A stretch of 6,151 bases of DNA, from assembly GCA_964520975.1 (NCBI GenBank), contig CAZFPA010000101.1, forward strand, positions 1 to 6,151. Direction: 5' to 3'. Origin of the DNA: CAZFPA01 sp964520975. GTDB lineage: Bacteria; Bacillota; Negativicutes; Selenomonadales; Selenomonadaceae. The notes beneath the pieces were generated by a model. It saw nothing but the letters and a program-made list of their open reading frames with translations, did no database searches and had not been told where the DNA came from. Below, piece after piece: positions 1 to 5,484 of the stretch. Within the stretch, counting starts at the first letter, position 1. Each line of letters opens with the position of its first letter. Position numbers and translations under genes: made by a program.

Positions 1-56
1 TTATGTCTGCATATTTTACGACCAAATATTGACGAGTAAGGAAGGGGTTCTCCGTG

Positions 57-1319
57 ATGAAAAAAATAACATTAAATGAAGTTGTGCAGAAAATGCTGGC
101 TTTTGAAGGTAAAAACCGGGCGAGTATGCTGGGGATTGGGCCGATGTCCAGAACCTTGATCAAAGCCTCGATGCTGCTGGCAAAGGAAAAGGATTTTCCA
201 CTGATGTTTATTGCCAGTCGAAATCAGGTAGATGCGGACGAATTTGGCGGTGGATATGTTTGCAATTGGAATCAGGAACGTTTTGCTGCAGATATCCGCA
301 GTGTTGCAGTGGAAACCGGGTATGATGGGCTGTATTATCTGTGCCGTGATCATGGCGGTCCCTGGCAGCGTGACAAGGAACGTAATTCCCATTTGCCTGA
401 GGCGGAAGCTATGGCGTTGGGGAAAAAATCTTATTTGATTGATTTGATCTATGGATTCGATTTGCTGCATATCGATCCAACCAAAGATCCGTATGTTGTT
501 GGCAAGGTTATTGATATGGATGTTAATATCCGGCGTACTGTAGAACTGATTGAATATGTCGAAAAGGAACGTGCTGCACGAGGTCTGCCGGATATTAGTT
601 ATGAGGTAGGGACAGAGGAGACGAATGGCGGGCTCACCTCAAGTGAAAATTATGAGGTGTTCATTCAGCGGCTAACTGCAGCATTGGATGAAAAAAATCT
701 GCCGCATCCGGCCTTTATCGTGGGAAATACAGGAACTCTCACCCGGTTGACAGAAAACGTTGGACATGTAGATTCCACTGCTTGCAAGAATTTGTCGTCG
801 ATAGCAAGGAAGTATAAGGTAGGTCTCAAGGAGCATAATGGAGACTATTTGGATGATGCGATATTACTAGAGCATCCAGCACTTGGGGTCACGGCAATGA
901 ATGTTGCGCCAGAATTTGGAACGGTAGAGACGCAGGCCTATTTGAAGCTGATAGAGGTTGAAGAAAGACTGAATGGTCAGGGGCTTGTGCCGACGGTATC
1001 TAAATTGGGCGAGGTTTTACGGGAAGAAGCCGTAAAGAGCGGTCGTTGGAAGAAATGGATGGTAGACGGAAAAGATCAACTGCAGGCAGAGGAGATTTTC
1101 CGAGATGCGGAATTGACTCGGCTCATTACGGAGATCAGTGGTCATTATACTTTTAACAATGAGCGGGTCAAGAAAGAAATTCAAGTTCTTTATGATAATT
1201 TAGCGCAAAGTGGTATTGATGGAGAAGCGTATGTTATCTACAAGCTACAGAATTCTTTGGATCATTATGTAGAGTGTTTTAACCTCTGCGGACTTACAAC
1301 CAGATTGCAAATTAAATAA
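57..1319 (+). CDS. GatZ/KbaZ-like class II tagatose-bisphosphate aldolase non-catalytic subunit homologue
   Basis: A 420-residue cytoplasmic protein that I recognise by pattern as the GatZ/KbaZ family, whose members stabilise the catalytic class II aldolase GatY/KbaY that splits tagatose 1,6-bisphosphate. Family landmarks appear in order: a N-Q-x(5)-F-G-G stretch near residues 56-65, R-D-H-G-G-P-W at 97-103 (counterpart of the metal-type DH of class II aldolases), H-I-D at 138-140, G-T-E-E at 185-188, and K-E-H-N-G-D-Y at 258-264. The length matches the usual ~420. ATG at 57 is preferred over the in-frame GTG at 54; AAGGAAGGGG at 38-47 lies 9 nt before the ATG. No catalytic partner is in the window, but the short leader suggests an operon continuing from upstream. 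The sequence is divergent from E. coli GatZ, so it may act on another sugar phosphate or alone. The family call is firm; the substrate is unknown. Confidence 0.88.
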   Translation: MKKITLNEVVQKMLAFEGKNRASMLGIGPMSRTLIKASMLLAKEKDFPLMFIASRNQVDADEFGGGYVCNWNQERFAADIRSVAVETGYDGLYYLCRDHGGPWQRDKERNSHLPEAEAMALGKKSYLIDLIYGFDLLHIDPTKDPYVVGKVIDMDVNIRRTVELIEYVEKERAARGLPDISYEVGTEETNGGLTSSENYEVFIQRLTAALDEKNLPHPAFIVGNTGTLTRLTENVGHVDSTACKNLSSIARKYKVGLKEHNGDYLDDAILLEHPALGVTAMNVAPEFGTVETQAYLKLIEVEERLNGQGLVPTVSKLGEVLREEAVKSGRWKKWMVDGKDQLQAEEIFRDAELTRLITEISGHYTFNNERVKKEIQVLYDNLAQSGIDGEAYVIYKLQNSLDHYVECFNLCGLTTRLQIK

Positions 1320-1347
1320 GAAGAATACGATAAACAGGCACATTAGG

Positions 1348-1376
1348 AGCAGAATATATCAGAATATTCTGCTTTT
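1348..1376 (+). terminator. Stem-loop, probable weak intrinsic terminator
   Basis: Perfect 10-bp inverted repeat: AGCAGAATAT at 1348-1357 and ATATTCTGCT at 1364-1373 with a 6-nt loop, followed by a short T run (1373-1376). It sits 28 nt after the stop of the aldolase-family gene. The stem is AT-rich and the T tract is short, so read-through into the PHP phosphatase gene is likely; it may equally be an mRNA-stabilising hairpin. Confidence 0.5.
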
Positions 1377-1415
1377 AGTGCTGCAAAAAAATAGAAATTT
1401 GGGAGGCGTATATTC

Positions 1416-2219
1416 ATGGAACAATATGATATGCATGTACACAGCAGATTTTCTTTTGACGGTAAAGATGAATTGCCAAAGGAATGTGCAGCTGCCAGGG
1501 AGCGGGGTATTGCGGGGCTTTGCTTTACCGAACATTTTTCGGTCGATCCGGCCGATGTCAGTTATGGTGTGCTGGATTTGTTGGCGTATTGTCAGCAGGT
1601 GCAGCAATGTCGGAAAATATATGGTAATAGTTTATGGATTGGCTTTGGCCTGGAAATCGGCGAGCCGCAGCTAGCACAGTATAGCAACGATCTTGCGGCA
1701 GCGCTACGAAAGGTACCGCTCGATTACATTATAGGTTCTGTGCATAATATCTGCAGTAAGAAATTGCGGCTTTTTATGCAGGAAAAAACGAAAGCGGAAG
1801 TTTATGCGACTTATTTCAATGAAGTGCTTTCTATGGTGCAGACGGCAAGGATTGACGTAGTAGGACATCTGGATCTTATGAAACGGTATGCTTTTTCTTT
1901 ATTTGGTAATTATAGTTTTGCTGATTACGAAAATGTTCTTACACAGATATTGCAGTGTGTGATTTCTCGGGGAATTGGGATAGAAATCAACACCTCGGGC
2001 TGGCGAAACGCTGTTCAGGAGCCATATCCATCCCGTGAGGTTTTGCAGTTATATAAACGTTTAGGTGGTATATATATTACGATCGGCTCGGATGCGCATA
2101 CAGCAGAACATCTGGCCACAGATTTTCTGCGTGCCCAGGAAATTCTCCGGCAATGTGGATTTACAGAAATTTATTATTATGAGAAGCATATTCCCAAGGC
2201 TGTGTCACTTTTGGAATAA
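1416..2219 (+). CDS. PHP-family phosphatase, histidinol-phosphatase (HisK/HisJ) type
   Basis: A 267-residue cytoplasmic metallo-phosphoesterase of the PHP superfamily. The full set of metal-ligand motifs is visible: D-M-H-V-H (H7, H9), T-E-H (E39, H40), G-L-E-I-G-E (E80), G-S-V-H (H110), G-H-L-D (H151) and G-S-D-A-H (D226, H228). The G-L-E-I-G and I-I-G-S-V-H wording and the length fit the HisK/HisJ branch, which hydrolyses histidinol phosphate to histidinol in histidine synthesis. GGGAGG at 1401-1406 is 9 nt before ATG 1416. No histidine gene is nearby and the neighbour is a sugar-aldolase relative, so the physiological substrate could be another phosphate ester. All ligands being intact, I expect an active enzyme; the exact substrate is inference. 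Confidence 0.92.
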   Translation: MEQYDMHVHSRFSFDGKDELPKECAAARERGIAGLCFTEHFSVDPADVSYGVLDLLAYCQQVQQCRKIYGNSLWIGFGLEIGEPQLAQYSNDLAAALRKVPLDYIIGSVHNICSKKLRLFMQEKTKAEVYATYFNEVLSMVQTARIDVVGHLDLMKRYAFSLFGNYSFADYENVLTQILQCVISRGIGIEINTSGWRNAVQEPYPSREVLQLYKRLGGIYITIGSDAHTAEHLATDFLRAQEILRQCGFTEIYYYEKHIPKAVSLLE

Positions 2220-2220
2220 A

Positions 2221-2273
2221 ACTGCATATAAAAATAAACGCAACTTTTTATTGCGTTTATTTTTATATGCAGT
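2221..2273 (+). terminator. Perfect 23-bp hairpin, bidirectional-type terminator
   Basis: Arms at 2221-2243 and 2251-2273 are exact reverse complements with a 7-nt loop (CTTTTTA). The hairpin begins 2 nt after the TAA of the PHP gene. The inner stem AAACGCAA/TTGCGTTT is followed by ATTTTTAT on the 3' side and preceded by ATAAAAAT on the 5' side, so either strand shows a stem with a T-rich tail. The outer six pairs (ACTGCA/TGCAGT) go beyond what a terminator needs. The right arm also overlaps a putative promoter for the ATPase gene. Confidence 0.8.
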
Positions 2274-2278
2274 ATAAT
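2251..2278 (+). promoter_or_regulatory. Putative promoter for the ATPase gene, embedded in the hairpin
   Basis: A consensus -10 TATAAT at 2273-2278 lies 16 bp after TTGCGT (2251-2256), which keeps only the TTG of the -35 consensus. Transcription would begin near 2285, giving a leader of about 18 nt that contains little more than the ribosome site. The -35 and spacer lie inside the right arm of the 2221-2273 inverted repeat. The strong -10 is seen; promoter activity is inferred. Confidence 0.38.
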
Positions 2279-2285
2279 GAGAATA

Positions 2286-2294
2286 GGGGGAGGG
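2286..2294 (+). promoter_or_regulatory. Ribosome binding site fixing the ATPase start at 2303
   Basis: GGGGGAGGG ends 8 nt before ATG 2303. An upstream in-frame ATG at 2267 lies inside the hairpin arm, has no ribosome site at a workable distance, and would add twelve residues that do not look like the family's N-terminus. The start at 2303 gives a protein beginning MQLISIFVSGFRN, as expected for this ATPase class. Confidence 0.75.
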
Positions 2295-2302
2295 ATGATG
2301 AT

Positions 2303-3595
2303 ATGCAACTTATAAGCATATTTGTCAGTGGATTTCGTAATGTGTATTCTAGTAAATTGATGTTAGAAGACATTTTATCAATAGTATCTTTGAATAGCTA
2401 TGGAAAATCCAATTTGTTACATGCGATTGATTTTGGCGTAGATTTTATCAAGGCACCAAATGATGTCAAAGAAAGAATGATGCGTTGGACGCGAGGAATA
2501 CCGTTAAACAAGAAAACGGCCAATGTGGATTTTTCTATAGAGCTGGAATTTTTAACACAACGTCCTGGACGGATGCATCGTGTTCAGTATGGATATTCTT
2601 TTCGTTGGTTGCGTAATGATGGCAATGGGAAACGCATTTTGAGTGAGTACCTGCGTATGAAGTCGGATGAAAAGGGCAGTCGTTATAGCTTGCTGCTTAA
2701 GAGAGAAAATAATGAGGCCTATTATAAATCCTCGGTCAAGGGACGCTGTGATTCGCGGATTAGTATAGAGTCGAATGGGCTGATAGTGAATAAACTACAG
2801 GCGTTTGATGATCTGTATTATCTAGATGTTTTGCGAGAAATCAACGAAATTAGTGTGTATGTTGACCGTCATTTTGATACGCAGTCTTCGTATAAACCTA
2901 ATCCGGTGATGTCGAAAGGTATCGATGATTTAAGCTTTGAAAGTACAGAGCATCTGCCTAGGACAATCTATCATTTGAAAAAGAAGCATCCGGATCGTTA
3001 TATTCTTTTGATGGACGCTTATCGCCAGTTGTTTCCGCAGTTTAAAAATATTCGTGTGGTGGAAGCCAATGTTAGAGGGAAGATGGAGAAACTGCTTGTT
3101 AAGGAGTTACCTTTTACGATTAGTGATAAGATTTATAGCTTGTATGTTGAGGATAAAAACCTCAATCAGGCGATTAGCTTTGAAGCGCTATCGGATGGTG
3201 CACAGAGAGTTTTTTTGTTGTTGTCTAATTTGATTTTGGCTGAGCTCAATCATTTGACGCTTATAGCTATTGAAGAGCCGGAGAATTCAGTTCATCCAGG
3301 CTTGTTCCAGAGGTATTTGCAGATTTTGGCAGCGTTGGCAGGCGATGTCCGTATTGTCATGACTAGCCACTCCCCGTATATTTTGCAATATCAGCATCCT
3401 GAAAATATTTATATTGGGTTGCCAAATGCAGATGGTATTGCTCAATTTCAAAGAATACGTCCTTCTGCACAGAAGACTTTACTTGCTGCGGCTGCAGAGG
3501 AGGATATGTCTCTGGGTGATTATGTTTTTGAACTTTTAAGCAATCCGGCGGATGAGTCAAATATATTGGCGAGCTATATGGAGCCGGTGTCATGA
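2303..3595 (+). CDS. OLD/AAA_15-type (ABC-like) ATPase, candidate phage-defence component
   Basis: A 430-residue ATPase with SMC/ABC-like architecture. The N-terminal strand I-S-I-F-V-S-G-F-R-N precedes the P-loop S-L-N-S-Y-G-K-S-N (29-37). A long insertion of about 260 residues follows, then an ABC-signature-like L-S-D-G-A-Q-R (296-302), Walker B L-I-A-I-E-E-P-E-N with E324/E325, and the switch histidine in T-S-H-S-P (H356). This order is typical of AAA_15/AAA_21 proteins of the OLD/RloA/AriA kind, which often pair with a TOPRIM or other nuclease partner in anti-phage systems. The first P-loop glycine is Ser (codon 2387-2389), an unusual change that may weaken nucleotide binding. Its stop overlaps the next start (ATGA, 3592-3595), indicating coupling to the TOPRIM-like gene. 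AT-rich composition suggests horizontal acquisition. No C-terminal TOPRIM is fused here, so it depends on a partner. Confidence 0.9.
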   Translation: MQLISIFVSGFRNVYSSKLMLEDILSIVSLNSYGKSNLLHAIDFGVDFIKAPNDVKERMMRWTRGIPLNKKTANVDFSIELEFLTQRPGRMHRVQYGYSFRWLRNDGNGKRILSEYLRMKSDEKGSRYSLLLKRENNEAYYKSSVKGRCDSRISIESNGLIVNKLQAFDDLYYLDVLREINEISVYVDRHFDTQSSYKPNPVMSKGIDDLSFESTEHLPRTIYHLKKKHPDRYILLMDAYRQLFPQFKNIRVVEANVRGKMEKLLVKELPFTISDKIYSLYVEDKNLNQAISFEALSDGAQRVFLLLSNLILAELNHLTLIAIEEPENSVHPGLFQRYLQILAALAGDVRIVMTSHSPYILQYQHPENIYIGLPNADGIAQFQRIRPSAQKTLLAAAAEEDMSLGDYVFELLSNPADESNILASYMEPVS

Positions 3596-3726
3596 AGAAG
3601 GGAATTGTGTTTTTTGTAGAAGGCGATACAGAGGTAGAGTTTTATAAACAGCTGATGTCTGAATTGCATAGACGCTGTCCACAGCAGCGGTTTTCGGTGG
3701 ATCGGATTGTATTTGGATTTAACTAA
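3592..3726 (+). pseudogene. Truncated TOPRIM-like partner of the ATPase, 44-residue N-terminal fragment
   Basis: ATG 3592 overlaps the ATPase stop in an ATGA arrangement. The 44-codon frame opens with a hydrophobic strand and then F-V-E-G-D-T-E-V-E-F-Y (residues 8-18), the pattern that starts TOPRIM-like partner nucleases of AAA_15 ATPases (DUF4276/DUF4435/RloB-like in style), where the first Glu (E10) is the motif-1 catalytic acid. The frame ends at TAA 3724-3726 after V-F-G-F-N. Such partners normally run to about 200 residues or more and need a DxD motif further on, so this product lacks most of the fold. The likely reading is an inactivated gene. A genuine micro-protein is possible but less likely. 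Family assignment rests on one motif plus the gene pairing. Confidence 0.68.
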
Positions 3727-3905
3727 AATTATGTGCAGCCTATGCCGGGAATCGGGTAAAGTATATTACGTAGCTGTTTAATGACATTGTAGAAAGTAGT
3801 ATAGTGCAGAAATTTATTATATTAAGTATATGTTGTGATGAGAAGCTGGTTTTTGTGGAATTAGTAGATGCACAGTATAGTTCCTTCCTTATTGCGAAAT
3901 TTTGA
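3727..3905 (+). pseudogene. Possible eroded remainder of the TOPRIM-like gene
   Basis: There is no intact gene here. In the original frame, P-G-I-G can be read at 3745-3756 just after the stop. In the frame one base earlier, a 43-codon stretch (3774-3902) is open after a TAG at 3771-3773, and includes L-F-N-D-I-V and K-F-I-I-L-S-I-C-C-D-E-K-L-V-F. This resembles, from memory only, the beta-strand plus acidic motif that follows the N-terminal strand in such partners. If correct, the gene carries at least two stops and one frameshift and is also cut short before 3905. A 43-codon open stretch is not statistically strong, so this stays a hypothesis. Confidence 0.28.
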
Positions 3906-3921
3906 ACAATGGAATTATAAT
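3892..3921 (+). promoter_or_regulatory. Putative promoter of the MNT-HEPN operon
   Basis: TTGCGA (3892-3897, four of six matches to the -35 consensus) and a perfect TATAAT (3916-3921) are separated by 18 bp. A second TATAAT starts immediately at 3921. The start of transcription would fall near 3928, about 22 nt before the first start codon. It separates expression of this pair from the decayed ATPase module upstream. Confidence 0.45.
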
Positions 3922-3949
3922 ATAATCTAAATAGGGGAGAAAGTGGGGC

Positions 3950-4252
3950 ATGGTTATGCTAGATAGCAGCGCTTTAGAGGAATTAAAGAAAATAGTATTG
4001 TTGTCTTTGCGCGGAACTAAAGCACGGGTGTATTTGTTTGGTTCACAAGCGCGGGGAACTGCGGGAATGAGCTCAGATATAGATATTGCCATTGATGGTT
4101 CCGCTGAGGATATGCCTTATCGGATTAGTTGTCTTCGGGAAACACTGGAGGAGTCGAGCTTTCCTTGGCGTGTGGATGTTGTTGATATGCATAGAGCTGC
4201 AGCTAATTTGCGAAAGAGGATTGAACAGGAGGGGATTTTATGGAGCGATTGA
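3950..4252 (+). CDS. MNT-type minimal nucleotidyltransferase (antitoxin of an MNT-HEPN pair)
   Basis: A 100-residue single-domain nucleotidyltransferase. The signature G-S-x10-D-x-D is exact: G31-S32, then D43 and D45, and a third acidic residue sits in the strand R-V-D-V-V (D76). These are the complete catalytic residues of the MNT (DNA polymerase beta-like) fold. In MNT-HEPN pairs the enzyme neutralises its HEPN partner by adding AMP to a tyrosine. Two in-frame starts are plausible: ATG 3950 with GGGGAG 10 nt upstream, or ATG 3956 (98 residues) with GTGGGG 7 nt upstream; both leave the domain whole. It overlaps the partner gene by 13 nt, which implies translational coupling. The family is certain; the target and modification are inferred from studied relatives. 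Confidence 0.95.
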   Translation: MVMLDSSALEELKKIVLLSLRGTKARVYLFGSQARGTAGMSSDIDIAIDGSAEDMPYRISCLRETLEESSFPWRVDVVDMHRAAANLRKRIEQEGILWSD

Positions 4253-4626
4253 AGGAGCGTATAGTTTTAGCTGGCCAGGCATTGCAGCGCTTGCATGAGC
4301 TGGCATTGCGCGTTGATCTCACGGAGGTTGAGCGAGATGCTTTGATTCAGCGTTTTGAGTTTTCCTTCGAGATTGTTTGGAAGGTTGCGAAAGACTATTT
4401 GTCTGTAGAAGAAGGAATTGATGCAGCGTCGCCGAAAAAAGTAATTCGTAGCTGCCGTGAGGTTGGTTTGTTGGATGAAGCGGAGACGCGCCTGGCACTT
4501 GTGATGGCCGATGACAGAAATCTCACCGCCCATACTTATGATGAAGAATTTGCTCAGCAGATGGTTACGAAGATTGTGGAGTATGATTTGCTCCTGCGAT
4601 GTTGGTATGAAAAAATGATAAAGTGA
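4240..4626 (+). CDS. HEPN-fold nucleotidyltransferase substrate-binding protein (HI0074 type), likely toxin
   Basis: A 128-residue, mostly helical protein. The motifs R-D-A-L-I-Q-R-F-E-F-S-F-E (32-44) followed by W47-K48 and M-A-D-D-R-N-L-T-A-H-T-Y (89-100) are the hallmarks of the HI0074/NTase_sub_bind branch of the HEPN superfamily. R93-x4-H98-x-Y100 matches the Rx4HxY motif in which Arg and His form the RNase site and Tyr is the AMP acceptor in characterised MNT-HEPN systems; all three residues are present. AGGAGGGG at 4227-4234 lies 5 nt before ATG 4240, inside the 3' end of the MNT gene, so the two are co-translated. Older annotation calls such proteins substrate-binding subunits; the toxin role is inferred from related pairs. 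The gene is full length for the family. Confidence 0.94.
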   Translation: MERLKERIVLAGQALQRLHELALRVDLTEVERDALIQRFEFSFEIVWKVAKDYLSVEEGIDAASPKKVIRSCREVGLLDEAETRLALVMADDRNLTAHTYDEEFAQQMVTKIVEYDLLLRCWYEKMIK

Positions 4627-4633
4627 TGCCTGG

Positions 4634-4677
4634 AACGGTATATGGGATGAAAACGTGCATCCTATATGCCGTTTTTT
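4634..4677 (+). terminator. Intrinsic terminator of the MNT-HEPN operon
   Basis: A 16-bp stem (4634-4649 with 4658-4673, two G-U pairs) has an 8-nt loop and runs into six T residues at 4672-4677. It lies 7 nt beyond the HEPN stop codon and closes the accessory block before the change in base composition. Confidence 0.85.
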
Positions 4678-4701
4678 GTGGAAAAGATTGGACAATGACG
4701 G

Positions 4702-4707
4702 TATAAT
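4702..4707 (+). promoter_or_regulatory. -10 box of a putative promoter for the secreted-protein gene
   Basis: A consensus TATAAT lies 65 bp before the start codon in the gap after the terminator. No good -35 is seen at 16-18 bp (TGGAAA at 4679-4684 is poor; TTGGAC at 4688 is too close), so either an activator is needed or the match is chance. Confidence 0.3.
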
Positions 4708-4754
4708 GAAGAAGAAAGATAGCGAATGGGCATGGGGAATCCATGCAATAAAAT

Positions 4755-4761
4755 AGGGAGG
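4755..4761 (+). promoter_or_regulatory. Ribosome binding site fixing the start at 4772
   Basis: AGGGAGG ends 10 nt before ATG 4772 but only 1 nt before the in-frame GTG at 4763. The ATG also gives a standard signal peptide beginning MKQLFVC, so the GTG is rejected. Confidence 0.75.
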
Positions 4762-4771
4762 CGTGTGTGTT

Positions 4772-5443
4772 ATGAAACAATTATTTGTTTGTTTAGCAGT
4801 TATCGCTGGTATCCTGGTGGGGGCTTTGCCGGTAAGTGCGCAGGACGGCGTAGGAAGTGTGCGGGGCGTTGTGCAGATGAAGAATTCGAACGGGCGGCTG
4901 ACGGCCTCGCCGGCAGCTTATCCGGAGGAGAATAAATCGGGCACGGTTTCCTGGAAGATTGGTTCATCCGGGGATGAGAAGCCGGCGGCCGGGAGTGTGA
5001 TACAGCTCATTGCCTGGAATGATGATGCACTCGCGGATCTGACGCAGGATGAGATCGATGCCTGGTATATGCGGGATGTATTGCCGCAGGGGCGTCATAT
5101 TTTTGAGACGACTACGGATGCCAAGGGCGAGTACCATTTCGCCAATGTGCCGGCAGGCCGGTATTTCATGGTGACGGTATCGCGGCAGTCCTCCAAGGAT
5201 GCGGAGAAGACGGACAGTGCCAAGCTGGCAAAAGAGCTGAAGCGTTATCTGCCGAGCTGGGATATGTACGATCTCTTTGTCATCGGACCGCGCTTCTATA
5301 CGGTGCAGCAGGTGGATGTCCAGGCCGGGAAGGAAAGCAAGGCCAACCACATGTTTGACGGTTCGTTCCAGATGGTCGAGTCGGATGCCATGGCGGACTG
5401 GTGGCAGCACCAGCATGATTGGCAGTTGAAGCATCAGAAGTAA
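4772..5443 (+). CDS. Secreted protein with a carboxypeptidase-regulatory-like segment, function unknown
   Basis: A 223-residue exported protein. Residues 1-23 form a signal peptide: K2, a hydrophobic core from L4 to L19, and a V-S-A cleavage site before Q24. No lipobox Cys or later membrane segment is seen, so a periplasmic or extracellular location is expected. Around residues 112-136, T-T-D-A-K-G-E-Y-H-F-A-N-V-P-A-G-R-Y is the typical hairpin of carboxypeptidase-regulatory-like/Cna-B-type beta-sandwich domains, which are binding or structural modules with no catalysis. The preceding G-S-V-I-Q-L-I-A-W (near 75-83) could be an earlier strand of the same domain. A charged Lys/Asp/Glu helix follows, and the C-terminus is rich in Trp and His (D-W-W-Q-H-Q-H-D-W). 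G+C content is far above the upstream block. The precise role is not recognised. It may be co-transcribed with the NYN gene 41 bp downstream. Confidence 0.85.
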   Translation: MKQLFVCLAVIAGILVGALPVSAQDGVGSVRGVVQMKNSNGRLTASPAAYPEENKSGTVSWKIGSSGDEKPAAGSVIQLIAWNDDALADLTQDEIDAWYMRDVLPQGRHIFETTTDAKGEYHFANVPAGRYFMVTVSRQSSKDAEKTDSAKLAKELKRYLPSWDMYDLFVIGPRFYTVQQVDVQAGKESKANHMFDGSFQMVESDAMADWWQHQHDWQLKHQK

Positions 5444-5484
5444 GGCTGTTGGCGGGCTTTCAATAAAAGATATGAGGGGATTGC

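Noticed and set aside
1..53. Possible 3' end of an upstream gene (frames ending at TGA 30-32, TAA 37-39 or TGA 77-79)
   Set aside because: All three forward frames are open into the window start for too few codons to choose. TAA 37-39 overlapping the ribosome site is the most operon-like, but nothing recognisable is encoded.
2221..2273. Inverted repeat as an insertion-sequence end or attachment site
   Set aside because: There is no transposase or integrase in the window, no second copy and no target duplication seen. Terminator structure explains the core.
2267..2302. Upstream ATG start for the ATPase
   Set aside because: The codon lies inside the hairpin arm and upstream of the likely transcription start, without a ribosome site. 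The start at 2303 has GGGGGAGGG at the right distance.
4267..4695. 142-codon open frame on the - strand over the HEPN gene and its terminator
   Set aside because: It runs through a convincing terminator and is the antisense shadow of a gene with diagnostic motifs.
4964..5434. 156-codon open frame on the - strand
   Set aside because: It is antisense to the secreted-protein gene, which has a signal peptide, ribosome site and domain motif. The reverse frame has none of these.
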